Positions 33,325 through 33,617 of a DNA stretch of 33,617 nt are shown here, one piece after another (position 1 is the first letter of the stretch; every line of letters begins with the position of its first letter). Made by a program: the position numbers and the translations under genes. The notes below the pieces were generated by a model. The model saw only the letters and a list, made by a program, of their open reading frames with translations. It made no database searches and was not told the DNA's origin. Origin of the DNA: Verrucomicrobiota bacterium (lineage in GTDB: Bacteria > Verrucomicrobiota > Verrucomicrobiia > Verrucomicrobiales > Verrucomicrobiaceae); the NCBI GenBank assembly GCA_026397605.1, contig JAPLUM010000652.1:1-33617 (forward strand), given 5' to 3'.

Positions 33325-33617
33325 ATGTTACGCCGACTATTCACCGCCCTCCTCCTCTCAGCCAGCATCTTCACTCACGCTGAAGAAGCCAAAAAAGAAC
33401 CTGTGCCGAAAGCAGAAGCCAAAGACGAACAGAAGGACGAAAAGAAAGATGACAAAAAGCCGGATGAAAAGGCCGACAAGAAAAGCGAGACCGAGCACAG
33501 CATCACCCTCGGCGGCCAAAAGATCGACTTCACCGCCACGGCAGGCACCTTAGCTCTGAAAGATGCTGAGGGGAAAACCACGGCGGACATCTTTTACATC
33601 GCCTATATTAAAAAGGG
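33325..33617 (+). CDS. N-terminus of an exported peptidase S10 (serine carboxypeptidase-like) protein, cut by the window edge
   Basis: 97 complete codons are visible. Signal peptide MLRRLFTALLLSASIFTHA is followed by a very charged Lys/Glu/Asp linker (about 20-56) and then HSITLGGQKIDFTATAGTLA, which matches the opening of bacterial S10-type proteins (H-S-x-T-x-G-G-x-x-x-x-x-T-A-T-A-G-T-L), continuing with DIFYIAYIKKG. The catalytic Ser, Asp and His would lie beyond the right edge, so activity cannot be judged. It is divergent from the NYN/hydrolase gene with a 76-nt gap. Confidence 0.8.
   Translation, partial: MLRRLFTALLLSASIFTHAEEAKKEPVPKAEAKDEQKDEKKDDKKPDEKADKKSETEHSITLGGQKIDFTATAGTLALKDAEGKTTADIFYIAYIKK

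Overview
The window looks like a chromosomal segment of a Verrucomicrobiota bacterium, probably order Verrucomicrobiales. The reasons are a PSD1/DUF1549/DUF1553 cytochrome protein followed by DUF1501 and pre-peptidase (PPC) proteins, a zinc-ribbon Ser/Thr kinase paired with an ECF-like sigma factor, a PEP-CTERM protein, a planctomycete-type cytochrome c lipoprotein, and giant secreted proteins built from bacterial Ig domains. Family names come from recognising sequence motifs by eye; no database search was run. I saw no rRNA, tRNA, CRISPR array or insertion sequence.

Left half (1-16004, all minus strand). Reading right to left: a TPR protein; a 2215-residue secreted protein with two different metallophosphoesterase domains; a small PEP-CTERM protein; btaA and btaB, which make betaine lipid; and, after a 155-nt gap, a giant secreted protein running off the left edge. 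The last carries a PhoX-like propeller, an endonuclease/exonuclease/phosphatase (EEP) domain and an endonuclease I domain. The first five genes overlap by 4 nt or are 21 nt apart, so they look like one transcript. Together they suggest a phosphorus-economy locus: outside the cell, phosphate is released from phosphoesters and nucleic acids; in the membrane, phospholipid is replaced by phosphorus-free betaine lipid.

Centre (16005-21466). A BlaI-type repressor and a BlaR1-type M56 membrane protease overlap by 4 nt and face away from the operon above. The protease carries a long C-terminal extension (parallel beta-helix, then HEAT-like repeats) where a BlaR1 would have a penicillin-binding sensor. 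Two palindromic sites centred 33 bp apart lie just upstream of the repressor start and are very likely its operators. Then come a cytochrome c lipoprotein and an unrecognised secreted protein, both on the minus strand.

Right half (21677-33617). A Ser/Thr kinase fused to a signal-peptidase-I-like domain that lacks the catalytic lysine overlaps an ECF-like sigma factor by 11 nt. A PSD1/WD40 cytochrome protein, a Tat-exported DUF1501 protein and a PPC-domain protein follow as a probable operon. Next come a CarF/TMEM189-type plasmanylethanolamine desaturase, a minus-strand fusion of a YacP-like NYN nuclease with a serine beta-lactamase-like hydrolase (export signal in the middle), and the start of a peptidase S10-like protein cut by the right edge.

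The most notable items are the phosphorus-economy gene set with its multi-enzyme exoproteins, the rebuilt BlaR1-like sensor with its operator pair, the kinase/pseudo-signal-peptidase fusion and the NYN/beta-lactamase fusion.
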